Source: an uncultured Cedecea sp. (GTDB lineage: Bacteria; Pseudomonadota; Gammaproteobacteria; Enterobacterales; Enterobacteriaceae). Taken from it: a stretch of DNA of 64,000 bases. Of the stretch, positions 31,879 through 39,626 are shown piece after piece; the stretch's first letter is position 1; every line of letters begins with the position of its first letter. The notes beneath the pieces were generated by a model, which worked only from the letters and a program-made list of their open reading frames with translations, was not told the origin of the DNA and searched no databases. The translations under genes and the position numbers were made by a program. The stretch spans positions 99,780 through 163,779 of the forward strand of contig NZ_CANMLV010000008.1 in the NCBI RefSeq assembly GCF_947498825.1, read 5' to 3'.

Positions 31879-32763
31879 TCAAGCGGCAACAAATAACTCT
31901 ATGAAATTTTTCTCAATGATTGTTTTTTTCTCATTGAGAAAATACATATTAATATTTATTTTCATATCGCAATCATTTAGCTCAAAAGGAATAACCTTAA
32001 TGTTATTGCGATTATTTTCAATGGGGTCTTTTACTGCGTTGCAAATAACCCCTATTGTCTCACCGCTCTCGATACTGGAACGATAATTCATGATATCATG
32101 AACAGTAATAACTTCTGTATTTTCATCAAGGTTATGCTTTTTTAATATCTCCTCGCACCAGTCTGATTTTATGTTACTTAAATAATTTGATAATAAACCA
32201 GATATGATTATTTTATTTACATTGTTATTTTTATCATGTTTTGCTTTCACGATATGGATATCCATACCTGTATAAGTGAAGCATGTCACCAGACTGTCAT
32301 CAAATAACAGATAATTATTCGACAAGATAATATCAGTATGTGTCGTTAATAATTTAGCAGTAATATCACCATGGAAATAATTACACGTCAGAGTATCAAT
32401 AGCATCAAGATTAAAAAAAGAGCATTCAGAAATGAAATCAACAGTGCCAAATTCAACAGCAATATTAAATATGTTTTTCTTACCGAGTTTTTTATTACTA
32501 TTGCATTGAGTTAAATAAGTATTTTCCAAGGAAAGCATATCATTATAATAAGGCAGTATTGCGTTGTATATCGCCTCCCCTTCTTTCGTTAAACTGATAC
32601 CATCCCTTCCTCTTATAAACAAACTACAGCCGAGCTTATCTTCGAGGATTTTGATCCTCCTGGACAAGGGGGATTCTGTAATAAAAAGCTGTCTGGCACT
32701 GTCTTTTATTGATTTATTATTTGCGGTGACGATAAATGAACGTAGCAGATTTGAAATAAACAT
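31879..32763 (-). CDS. LysR-type transcriptional regulator, AT-rich, target unknown
   Basis: The N-terminus has a LysR helix-turn-helix (SIKDSARQLFITESPLSRRI, about residues 18-37), followed by a divergent substrate-binding domain with no recognisable ligand motif. I choose the ATG at 32761-32763, giving 294 residues, because AAAGGA sits six bases before it; a further ATG two codons upstream touches the Shine-Dalgarno. The gene is far more AT-rich than its neighbours, with many Asn, Ile and Lys, and lies in an insert between yjjX and trpR. These are signs of horizontal transfer and of likely H-NS silencing. No adjacent target gene is visible. Confidence 0.85.
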   Translation of the reverse strand: MFISNLLRSFIVTANNKSIKDSARQLFITESPLSRRIKILEDKLGCSLFIRGRDGISLTKEGEAIYNAILPYYNDMLSLENTYLTQCNSNKKLGKKNIFNIAVEFGTVDFISECSFFNLDAIDTLTCNYFHGDITAKLLTTHTDIILSNNYLLFDDSLVTCFTYTGMDIHIVKAKHDKNNNVNKIIISGLLSNYLSNIKSDWCEEILKKHNLDENTEVITVHDIMNYRSSIESGETIGVICNAVKDPIENNRNNIKVIPFELNDCDMKININMYFLNEKKTIIEKNFIELFVAA

Positions 32764-33310
32764 AAGCATTCCTTTTTTGAAATACGCAATGATTCGTTAT
32801 TTTCACTTCTGACGTGGATACACCATACATTTTTACATCAAGATAATAATACTTAGCTGCCGCAGATAACATCCCTATTAAATGAACATATTATTCATTA
32901 TTAAAAATGTTGAATATCCGGAAAAATTATTCATCTTTTTATAAAAAAGGCAAACACATTAGTTCTTTAAGAAAAAAACAACACTGGGCAGTAAAATAAA
33001 AATACTGCTTTCACTTACACTCTAACCGTAGTTCCCGCATGTTTCTATAGCGAAAATCACAAATTATAATTTTTAACGAGAAACCAAACTCACTTATATC
33101 GGTGGTTTTTTTATATTCTCACTTGCGATTATGTCTGTATTAACCCGCAGCAATAATCGTATCACTGATACAACCAAACTCAGCCGATATAAAAAGTATT
33201 TATGTCTTGATTAATTTAGAACCTCATCTTAAATAGCATACGAAAAAAATCATGTCAAATAAATCCAAATGTTTTCTATAAGTATTGAGATAAAGGACTT
33301 GTATAAGCCA
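32764..33310. other. AT-rich non-coding stretch of the yjjX-trpR insert
   Basis: No convincing reading frame occurs here. It holds the promoter region of the LysR-type gene. The word AACCAAACTCA occurs twice (near 33085 and 33172), each followed by an ATATCGG or CGATATA element; the first with TGGTTTTTTT forms a weak hairpin plus T-run. The composition matches the LysR gene, so it belongs to the same insert. Confidence 0.5.
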
Positions 33311-33391
33311 GGAATTACTCCCGGCAGAGCCAGCCATCAAGGATTGATACTGGCGCTGAGTCCATTCAGCAATGAGATTTCTCGTCGTTAA
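33311..33391 (+). pseudogene. yjjX: Second 3' end of yjjX (remnant)
   Basis: These 27 codons read GITPGRASHQ then GLILALSPFSNEISRR and a stop. The second part aligns with [14 protein letters not shown] of the intact yjjX, and HQ precedes it as in E. coli YjjX. No start or upstream part is present. It ends 6 nt before the trpR stop, exactly where yjjX ends in related genomes. By eye its DNA differs from the intact copy at roughly a quarter of 40 positions, so it is not a recent exact duplication. Confidence 0.75.
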
Positions 33392-33397
33392 TGCAAC

Positions 33398-33733
33398 TTA
33401 AGGCGCTTTATCGTTTTTCAGTAAAACCTGCTCAAGCCAGGCACATAGCTCAGGAGGGGCGGATTTAAGGCTGTTTGAACCACGGGTAATGGTTGCGATA
33501 CCCGCTCCGAGTTCATTTTTCAGTTCACGCTGGCTCAGGTTGCCCCGTAGTAATTCTTCAATAATACGGATACGCGTTCCCAGAGCAGTGCGTTCATCTG
33601 GCGTCAGGAACAAAGTCAAAAATGGCAGATGAAGCTGATTATCGAAACTTTGTTGCATCAGTTCAACGAAACGAAGCCACTCTTGGTTACTTTGTTCGGC
33701 CTGTTCCGCTGAATATTGAGAGAGCTGAGTCAT
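33398..33733 (-). CDS. trpR: Trp operon repressor
   Basis: TrpR binds L-tryptophan and represses trp, aroH and its own gene. The 111-residue helical protein carries the helix-turn-helix [20 protein letters not shown] near residues 68-87, and the tryptophan pocket includes the [15 protein letters not shown] segment. A trp operator lies over its promoter. The 3' end is convergent with the yjjX remnant. Confidence 0.97.
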   Translation of the reverse strand: MTQLSQYSAEQAEQSNQEWLRFVELMQQSFDNQLHLPFLTLFLTPDERTALGTRIRIIEELLRGNLSQRELKNELGAGIATITRGSNSLKSAPPELCAWLEQVLLKNDKAP

Positions 33734-33743
33734 ATTAGGCCAC

Positions 33744-33763
33744 CATACTATTTAACTAGTACG
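33744..33763 (-). promoter_or_regulatory. TrpR operator (autoregulation)
   Basis: On the minus strand, CGTACTAGTTAAATAGTATG contains the trp operator core GTACTAGTT followed by an imperfect mirror half. It lies 11-30 bases before the trpR start codon, as expected for autorepression. Binding is inferred from the family consensus. Confidence 0.75.
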
Positions 33764-33788
33764 GTAGCATAACATAATCTTTTCACAA

Positions 33789-35720
33789 TCAATAACGTCG
33801 TTGCCACTCATTCTCGGTCATTATCTGATAAGGCTGTCCGAGGAAGTAGCGATAGAATGCATCATAGGCGAGGACGTTTTTTACATAGCCGCGCGTCTCA
33901 GAAAACGGAATACTTTCAACGAAGGCGATAGCATCAATTTTTCCGCCGCTGTTACGCAACCAGGAATTGACTCGGCTGGGGCCGGCATTATAGGCAGCGG
34001 CGGCAAAAATACGGTTGTTTTCAAATCGCTCAAAAACATGCTGCAAATAAGAGGTACCGATATTGATATTCGTCAGCGGATCCAGTAACTGTGCCGGGTT
34101 ATTATAGCCGACAATATTGAACCTTTTTACGGTTTCTTTCGCTGTTGCTGGCATCACCTGCATCAGCCCACTGGCACCAACAGGAGAACGAATTTTAGGA
34201 TTCCATGCACTTTCCTGCCTCGCTATCGCCATCGCAAAACTTTGCGAAACTGTTTTGTCTTTTAGATAACCAGCGAAAAGATCTTTATAAGCCAGCGGAA
34301 AACGCTCTTCGAGATGATCCCATAACTTACCGGCGATCGTCGCCTGTACGCTGAGATCCCACCAGTCTTGATCGAAGGCATATCGTGCCAGTCCGGCTTG
34401 TTCCTGTGGAGGACGGCTGGTTATTAAATTTGCCCATTCGCTCCGGGCTGTATTGTCCAGGCCCCAGAACATTAACTCGCGTACTCTGGCCATCTCAGGG
34501 CCTTGCACTAATGCGGGTGCCGCTTGACCAGCATTATCAATCCGCAGACTGTACTTCTCGCCCAGCCGCTGGGCTGCAACCATTGGGTAAAAACCGCGTT
34601 GCTTCATCAGCGATGTTAAGATGCCTTTAGCATCCTCAGCGCGCCCGCGTTCCAGTAACAAATCGGCCTGCCAGTAACGCCACTCATCTTTCTCTTTGGC
34701 TTCCATTGGCAGGCGCGCAATCCAGGTATTAAGACCATTACGATCCCCTGAACCCAATGCCATGCGAACCCGACGTTCAATCAACGTAGTCGACGTCGAT
34801 CGCATGATGACTTTATCTCGCCATTCTGCCTGCTCGGGTGTGACGTCATTTCCCATCAGTCGCCAGGCAATAATATCATTCAGTTCCTGCGCTTGTTCTT
34901 CAGTGAATTTCTGAGCCGCCTGTAGTGCCGGAACCATCAGACGTGCATTATCGACATCAAGCCGCACGAGCTGGCTGAAAGCGGTTATTACAGCCTGACG
35001 CGTAAAATCGGTAGGCGTGGTATTGCGTGCAAAATCCAGCACCGTAGTGGGCTTCTTTTGCAGATCAATGATGGCTGTCGTCAGTGAAAGATCGGTAGCA
35101 GGTAGCTGCTGTGCCAGTGTGGTAACCAGCGTACTGTTGTCAGCTTTCATTGCCAGCCGAATACGTTCCAGATAAACGTCAAGTGGCTGCTGGCCTGAAG
35201 CACGCCAGGCAGAGAAGAGTTGGTCACAACTTGCGGGCAGATTTCGGCCGGTGAGCCAGAGTGTTTTTGCCCCTTCCCAGGCGGCAACAGTATCCCCCGT
35301 ATTCCACTTGGCATTGTAGTAATTACATTTTGCATTGACCGTGGTCGGTGGTTGTGGGCTGAACGCCAGGAGCCCTGACCAGTCCTGGCGGCGGGCCAGT
35401 TCATTCACAAAGCGCGGGACCAGATTACGGGCTGGCGGTAAGGTGGGATGCGTTTGAATAAACTGCGAAACCGCAATCGCCGTCTCATTCATTAAATTAC
35501 CGGATAACTGGCGATATTCCAGATAAGGATACAGGGGATAGTCACGTAATGTCGGCAGTAGCTGTTCAACGACATTCAACTGTTTGTTGTCCCAGGCCTG
35601 TTTAATTTCTGCGTAGCGAATGCGTTGCTCCGCTAAAGAATCAGCACGCACAACGCCACTTAGCATAATAAAGCCGATGCCCGTAGCCAAACACTGCCAT
35701 GCTATTTTTCTCGCTTTCAA
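33789..35720 (-). CDS. slt: Soluble lytic murein transglycosylase (UUG start)
   Basis: Slt70 is a periplasmic exo-acting transglycosylase that cleaves peptidoglycan to 1,6-anhydromuropeptides. A signal peptide ends near VVRADSLAEQ. A long helical superhelix follows, then the C-terminal lysozyme-like domain, with the catalytic Glu in ARQESAWNPK and the motif GLMQVMP. I place the start at the TTG at 35718-35720. AGGAGA sits six bases before it, and the resulting 643 residues match E. coli (645); an ATG ten codons upstream would bury that ribosome-binding site. Confidence 0.95.
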   Translation of the reverse strand: MKARKIAWQCLATGIGFIMLSGVVRADSLAEQRIRYAEIKQAWDNKQLNVVEQLLPTLRDYPLYPYLEYRQLSGNLMNETAIAVSQFIQTHPTLPPARNLVPRFVNELARRQDWSGLLAFSPQPPTTVNAKCNYYNAKWNTGDTVAAWEGAKTLWLTGRNLPASCDQLFSAWRASGQQPLDVYLERIRLAMKADNSTLVTTLAQQLPATDLSLTTAIIDLQKKPTTVLDFARNTTPTDFTRQAVITAFSQLVRLDVDNARLMVPALQAAQKFTEEQAQELNDIIAWRLMGNDVTPEQAEWRDKVIMRSTSTTLIERRVRMALGSGDRNGLNTWIARLPMEAKEKDEWRYWQADLLLERGRAEDAKGILTSLMKQRGFYPMVAAQRLGEKYSLRIDNAGQAAPALVQGPEMARVRELMFWGLDNTARSEWANLITSRPPQEQAGLARYAFDQDWWDLSVQATIAGKLWDHLEERFPLAYKDLFAGYLKDKTVSQSFAMAIARQESAWNPKIRSPVGASGLMQVMPATAKETVKRFNIVGYNNPAQLLDPLTNINIGTSYLQHVFERFENNRIFAAAAYNAGPSRVNSWLRNSGGKIDAIAFVESIPFSETRGYVKNVLAYDAFYRYFLGQPYQIMTENEWQRRY

Positions 35721-35766
35721 GACAGATCTCCTTTTTTCTGACAACATCATGTTCGCGCATAAATAA

Positions 35767-35800
35767 TATACCCTAAATCACTCGTATTGCCTGTAAACGC
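35767..35800 (-). repeat. Fragment of the 127-bp repeat, one end only
   Basis: TATACCCTAAATCACTCGTATTGC closely follows one end of the repeat family (given here at the limit of that similarity), but the opposite end is missing. Immediately after it, AGGTAAAG and CTTTACCC (35802-35833) form a separate hairpin. It lies between slt and ettA, divergently transcribed. It appears to be a decayed copy. Confidence 0.6.
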
Positions 35801-35964
35801 CAGGTAAAGCTTGTTAATCAAGACACTTTACCCTGTGATTTGCCATGTTTCGTGAAAGTGACCTCCATGCAAACGGGGAAGGCTGGGATTAATGCGTGAA
35901 AACAGCTACACTCCCCGATGATTATTTATCATCTTACTTCTTTATTAAGAGGCAAAGTCGCACT

Positions 35965-37632
35965 GTGGCTCAATTCGTTTATACCATGCATCGTGTCGGC
36001 AAAGTTGTCCCGCCGAAACGCCATATTTTAAAAAATATCTCACTCAGTTTTTTCCCGGGAGCCAAAATCGGCGTACTGGGCTTGAACGGTTCGGGTAAAT
36101 CTACGCTCTTACGCATTATGGCGGGGATTGATACCGATATTGAAGGTGAAGCTCGTCCACAGCCGGGTATTAAAATTGGCTATCTTCCACAGGAACCTCA
36201 GCTGAATCATGATCATACCGTTCGTGAGTCAGTCGAAGAAGCGGTCTCTGAAGTGGTTAACGCGCTAAAGCGTTTGGATGAAGTCTATGCGCTATATGCT
36301 GCACCTGATGCTGACTTTGATAAGCTGGCTGCTGAGCAAGGCAAACTCGAAGAGATAATCCAGGCCCATGACGGCCACAATCTGAATGTTCAACTGGAAC
36401 GTGCTGCTGATGCACTGCGTTTACCAGACTGGGATGCCAGCATTGCCACCTTATCAGGGGGTGAGCGTCGCCGTGTTGCACTGTGTCGCCTGCTGCTGGA
36501 AAAACCCGATATGCTGCTGCTGGACGAACCAACCAACCACCTGGATGCTGAATCCGTGGCATGGCTGGAACGCTTCCTGCATGACTTCGAAGGAACTGTG
36601 GTAGCAATTACCCACGACCGTTACTTCCTTGATAATGTCGCTGGTTGGATCCTCGAACTTGACCGCGGGGAAGGTATTCCGTGGGAAGGCAACTATTCTT
36701 CCTGGCTTGAGCAAAAAGATCAGCGCCTGGCACAGGAAGCTTCTCAGGAAGCGGCTCGTCGTAAGTCTATTGAGAAAGAGCTGGAGTGGGTACGTCAGGG
36801 GGCCAAAGGTCGCCAGTCTAAAGGTAAAGCGCGTCTTGCTCGTTTTGAAGAACTCAACAATAGCGACTACCAGAAACGTAACGAAACTAACGAACTGTTT
36901 ATTCCACCGGGTCCACGCCTTGGGGATAAAGTGGTTGAAGTTAACAACCTGCGCAAATCTTATGGCGATCGTCTGCTGATTGACTCTCTGTCATTCGCCG
37001 TACCGAAAGGGGCAATTGTCGGTATCATCGGCCCGAACGGCGCCGGTAAATCTACCCTGTTCCGTATGATGTCAGGTCAGGAACAAGCAGATAGCGGCAC
37101 GATCGAGCTGGGTGAAACCGTAAAACTGGCTTCAGTCGATCAGTTCCGTGATGCGATGGATAACAGCAAAACCGTCTGGGAAGAAGTTTCCGGTGGGCTG
37201 GATATCATGCGCGTCGGTAACACTGAAATGCCAAGCCGTGCCTATGTCGGACGCTTTAACTTCAAAGGTGTTGATCAGGGTAAACGTGTAGGTGAATTAT
37301 CCGGTGGTGAGCGTGGTCGTCTGCATCTGGCGAAACTGCTGCAAGTTGGCGGTAATATGTTACTGCTCGATGAACCTACCAACGACCTGGATATCGAAAC
37401 TTTGCGTGCGCTGGAAAACGCCTTGCTTGAGTTCCCTGGCTGCGCCATGGTTATCTCGCATGACCGTTGGTTCCTTGACCGTATCGCCACCCATATCCTC
37501 GACTACCAGGATGAAGGGAAAGTTGAATTCTTTGAAGGTAACTTTACCGAATACGAAGAATATAAGAAACGTACTTTGGGTGCCGATGCTCTGGAACCGA
37601 AGCGTATCAAATACAAACGTATTGCAAAATAA
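35965..37632 (+). CDS. ettA: Energy-dependent translational throttle protein EttA (ABC-F)
   Basis: EttA is an ABC-F ATPase that binds the ribosomal E site and gates entry into elongation according to the ATP/ADP ratio. Two ABC domains are present, with Walker A GLNGSGKST and GPNGAGKST, signatures LSGGERRRVAL and LSGGERGRLHL, and Walker B LLLDEPTNHLD and LLLDEPTNDLD. I use the GTG at 35965-35967. It makes the protein begin MAQFVYTMHRVGKV with 555 residues, as in E. coli; the upstream in-frame ATG adds 23 unrelated residues. Confidence 0.96.
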   Translation: MAQFVYTMHRVGKVVPPKRHILKNISLSFFPGAKIGVLGLNGSGKSTLLRIMAGIDTDIEGEARPQPGIKIGYLPQEPQLNHDHTVRESVEEAVSEVVNALKRLDEVYALYAAPDADFDKLAAEQGKLEEIIQAHDGHNLNVQLERAADALRLPDWDASIATLSGGERRRVALCRLLLEKPDMLLLDEPTNHLDAESVAWLERFLHDFEGTVVAITHDRYFLDNVAGWILELDRGEGIPWEGNYSSWLEQKDQRLAQEASQEAARRKSIEKELEWVRQGAKGRQSKGKARLARFEELNNSDYQKRNETNELFIPPGPRLGDKVVEVNNLRKSYGDRLLIDSLSFAVPKGAIVGIIGPNGAGKSTLFRMMSGQEQADSGTIELGETVKLASVDQFRDAMDNSKTVWEEVSGGLDIMRVGNTEMPSRAYVGRFNFKGVDQGKRVGELSGGERGRLHLAKLLQVGGNMLLLDEPTNDLDIETLRALENALLEFPGCAMVISHDRWFLDRIATHILDYQDEGKVEFFEGNFTEYEEYKKRTLGADALEPKRIKYKRIAK

Positions 37633-37649
37633 GCGTTAATATAAATCTA

Positions 37650-37688
37650 ATGACTAAAAGCAGAAAAACACCCTCTGCTTTTAGTCAT
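37650..37688. repeat. 14-bp inverted repeat, copy A
   Basis: ATGACTAAAAGCAG and CTGCTTTTAGTCAT pair perfectly over 14 bp around an 11-nt spacer. The same arms recur at 38541-38578. It lies between the end of ettA and the 3' end of the broken small gene on the other strand. The lack of a T-run on either side argues against a simple terminator. Confidence 0.85.
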
Positions 37689-37820
37689 AAAAAATACGCA
37701 GCATTTAAATACAATAATAATTATTATCCCAATAAAATTCTTTCATCATTATAAAACCCCCGAACATTATCATTGGTATTCTTCAAAACATCAGCACCCG
37801 AATTTTTCTTTTCAATATAC

Positions 37821-37997
37821 TTAACCTTTAGATTTTGAACAGGCTAATTTCACACGTACATTTTTATTCTTTGCAGAGATTTCTCCTCAGGTGAAATTAA
37901 TATACTCATCACTATCAAGAACAAGCCTAAGTGCATCGTTGCCTGTCTCTGTGAAAAATTCATTTAAGAGTATTGCAACCAAACGTTTATCGCCTCT
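37821..37997 (-). pseudogene. Broken third member of the small-gene family
   Basis: The minus-strand frame reads NDALRLVLDSDEYINFT, a stop, then GEISAKNKNVRVKL and two further stops. It aligns without gaps to SDAAFQLALKNHEHINFA-KRIISAKNKSANDKL of the neighbouring gene at 37997-38284. The internal TGA falls inside the conserved block, so the gene is dead unless the stop is read through. There is no start codon. It lies immediately downstream of its intact relative. Confidence 0.7.
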
Positions 37998-38284
37998 CAA
38001 AAAACACCATTATTGTCACATTCCGAAACAACTCTGTCTGAGTTTTTTATTTCAATACGATTAATCAGCAATAAATAACCACCGTATTTGTTAGCTTGCA
38101 TTTGAGTGTAGTGGCAACTCATATCCTTAACTTTTAGTTTATCTAATTTATCATTTGCGCTTTTATTCTTTGCCGAAATGATTCTTTTCGCGAAATTAAT
38201 ATGCTCATGATTTTTAAGAGCAAGTTGGAATGCAGCGTCGCTACTATTGAATACCGATGCGCGAAAAAAACTCACTGAATCCAT
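37997..38284 (-). CDS. Small protein of unknown function, family member 1
   Basis: I do not recognise this 95-residue protein. It has no signal peptide or membrane segment and looks mostly helical, rich in Lys, Asn and Ser. The core FNSSDAAFQLA...ISAKNKSANDKLDKLK is shared with the gene at 38626-38892 and with the pseudogene just downstream. AAGGATG lies seven bases before the ATG, a good ribosome-binding site. A 127-bp repeat ends about 32 bp upstream on the plus strand, at 38316, so it may have replaced the native promoter. AT-rich composition and absence from E. coli between ettA and nadR suggest acquisition. Confidence 0.65.
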   Translation of the reverse strand: MDSVSFFRASVFNSSDAAFQLALKNHEHINFAKRIISAKNKSANDKLDKLKVKDMSCHYTQMQANKYGGYLLLINRIEIKNSDRVVSECDNNGVF

Positions 38285-38315
38285 AATACTTCATCCTTAT
38301 AACGTACGCTGTGTT

Positions 38316-38442
38316 TATACCCGTCATACTTCAAGTTGCCTGGGCGTTACCTTCGTCAATCCTGCCGAATCACATAGTTTATCTATGCTCATCGCCAGGA
38401 TTGACTCTGCGCCTACAAGCAACTTGAATTATTTAGGGTATA
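38316..38442 (+). repeat. 127-bp palindromic repeat, copy 3
   Basis: This copy is almost identical to the one at 10648-10774 in the opposite orientation; I count about two differences. The inner stem is GTCAATCCTGCCGA with TCGCCAGGATTGAC. It lies between two related small genes, directly upstream of the one at 37997-38284. Confidence 0.92.
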
Positions 38443-38540
38443 TAACAGAAAGAAGTGGAGGTAAATCGTAATCATTAACGGTATTTGAACTCCTTCAGCA
38501 TTGGTAATACTGAAGCCAGAACGAATCAAAGTGAATTAAA

Positions 38541-38578
38541 TGACTAAAAGCAGATGAAACATTTACTGCTTTTAGTCA
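38541..38578. repeat. 13-bp inverted repeat, copy B
   Basis: TGACTAAAAGCAG and CTGCTTTTAGTCA pair over 13 bp around a 12-nt spacer. The arms are identical to those of copy A at 37650-37688, while the spacers differ. It lies about 48 nt beyond the 3' end of the gene at 38626-38892. Confidence 0.85.
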
Positions 38579-38625
38579 GAATAGCCAATACTAAAAATTT
38601 ATAATTAACATGTATCGAGTTCAGA

Positions 38626-38892
38626 TTAACTCAAAGAGCATATATCCTTGCCAGTTTCCTGTATGTTTTTAACTCTATTTAATAAATTGTCATATTTTTG
38701 TGATTTTAACTTCATGATATCATACTCAGCACTGTCCTTTTTTAATTTACCTAATCGCTCATGTGCTCCCTTGCTTTTTACAGAAAGTATTTTATTGGCA
38801 AGGTTCAAATCATTCTGAGCGGCGCGTGCAAGTTTAAATGCAGAATAACTACTGTTAAATAGCGAGATACAAGCATTACTGATTATTTTCAT
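38626..38892 (-). CDS. Small protein of unknown function, family member 2
   Basis: This 88-residue, helical, lysine-rich protein is related to the gene at 37997-38284: LFNSSYSAFKLA and ANKILSVKSKGAHERLGKLK align with its FNSSDAAFQLA and AKRIISAKNKSANDKLDKLK. No known domain is visible. I use the ATG at 38890-38892 with GAGG nine bases before it; a GTG five codons upstream is possible. The coding region is AT-rich. It is followed by inverted repeat copy B, as the broken third member is followed by copy A, so the unit of duplication seems to be gene plus hairpin. Confidence 0.65.
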   Translation of the reverse strand: MKIISNACISLFNSSYSAFKLARAAQNDLNLANKILSVKSKGAHERLGKLKKDSAEYDIMKLKSQKYDNLLNRVKNIQETGKDICSLS

Positions 38893-39154
38893 ATCGTATA
38901 TCCTCACAACATAAAAAAGAGATAATATATTTTTAATAAAAACTCAGTTCTGTTCCTGCCATAAAAGACTAATTTATATGATAACAATAATCTATAACAA
39001 AACAGTAATACGATAACTAAGAGTGCTAATCTATGATGATTAATCAATTGCTGACTTATTATTAAGGCTTTATTGCATTATAGCCAATAAACCTCAAGGC
39101 GCAGATTTAATCATCTGAAAGCAATCGTTAATTCGGGATATAAGAGATCATGCT

Positions 39155-39250
39155 TTATCCGGTAGCATCTGGTTCATCATCCGATGTTTCTTTTAGTTCC
39201 TCATAATATTTAATGAAATGCTTCTTTTTCTCTTCACTGAATTTATCTTT
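39155..39250 (-). pseudogene. 3' remnant of an unknown gene
   Basis: The frame reads KDKFSEEKKKHFIKYYEEL then KETSDDEPDATG and a stop. It has a charged, clearly protein-like composition, but a stop lies just upstream and there is no start codon. It looks like the end of a deleted or decayed gene. The rest of the gap 38893-39626 is AT-rich and contains the promoter region of the transporter at 39627. Confidence 0.4.
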
Positions 39251-39533
39251 TTAATATGTGTAAATATAACAAACCACTGTATCCTCGATTTATTTTTCAA
39301 TTACAATAACTGAAAAAATATCAAGCTAAACATTTGATATTTTTTTACAGATATCTATTACGCCCCCCAATATCTGTTTCAGAACGGCATAATCCCATGA
39401 GAAACAGTAGGGACCTCTACCTACTCCCCCTAATTTAACCATCAGCATCTCTCACACGTTAACTAAGTCACATTTCATTAACATTACTCTTCCCCCCTCT
39501 TGACTAATCGTCGTTGTTTAATGAAACTCAAAC

Positions 39534-39555
39534 AAAAGTAAAACGTTTTACTTTT
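39534..39555. promoter_or_regulatory. Perfect 22-bp palindrome, predicted LacI-family operator
   Basis: AAAAGTAAAACGTTTTACTT plus TT is a perfect 22-bp palindrome with a central CG, the usual form of LacI/GalR-family operators. It lies 72 bp before the transporter at 39627, whose cluster ends with a LacI-type regulator gene. Repression by that regulator is inferred. Confidence 0.72.
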
Positions 39556-39626
39556 AAAGCGAACGTCGCGGTATCTATGTATTTTCCGTGATATTTCAGG
39601 ATGTTGTAACACTACTGGGATAGATC

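Noticed and set aside
37650..37688. Reading the 14-bp inverted repeat as the ettA terminator
   Set aside because: The stem is strong, but no T-run follows on the plus strand (AAAAAA follows instead), and the same arms recur 0.9 kb away where ettA is not involved.
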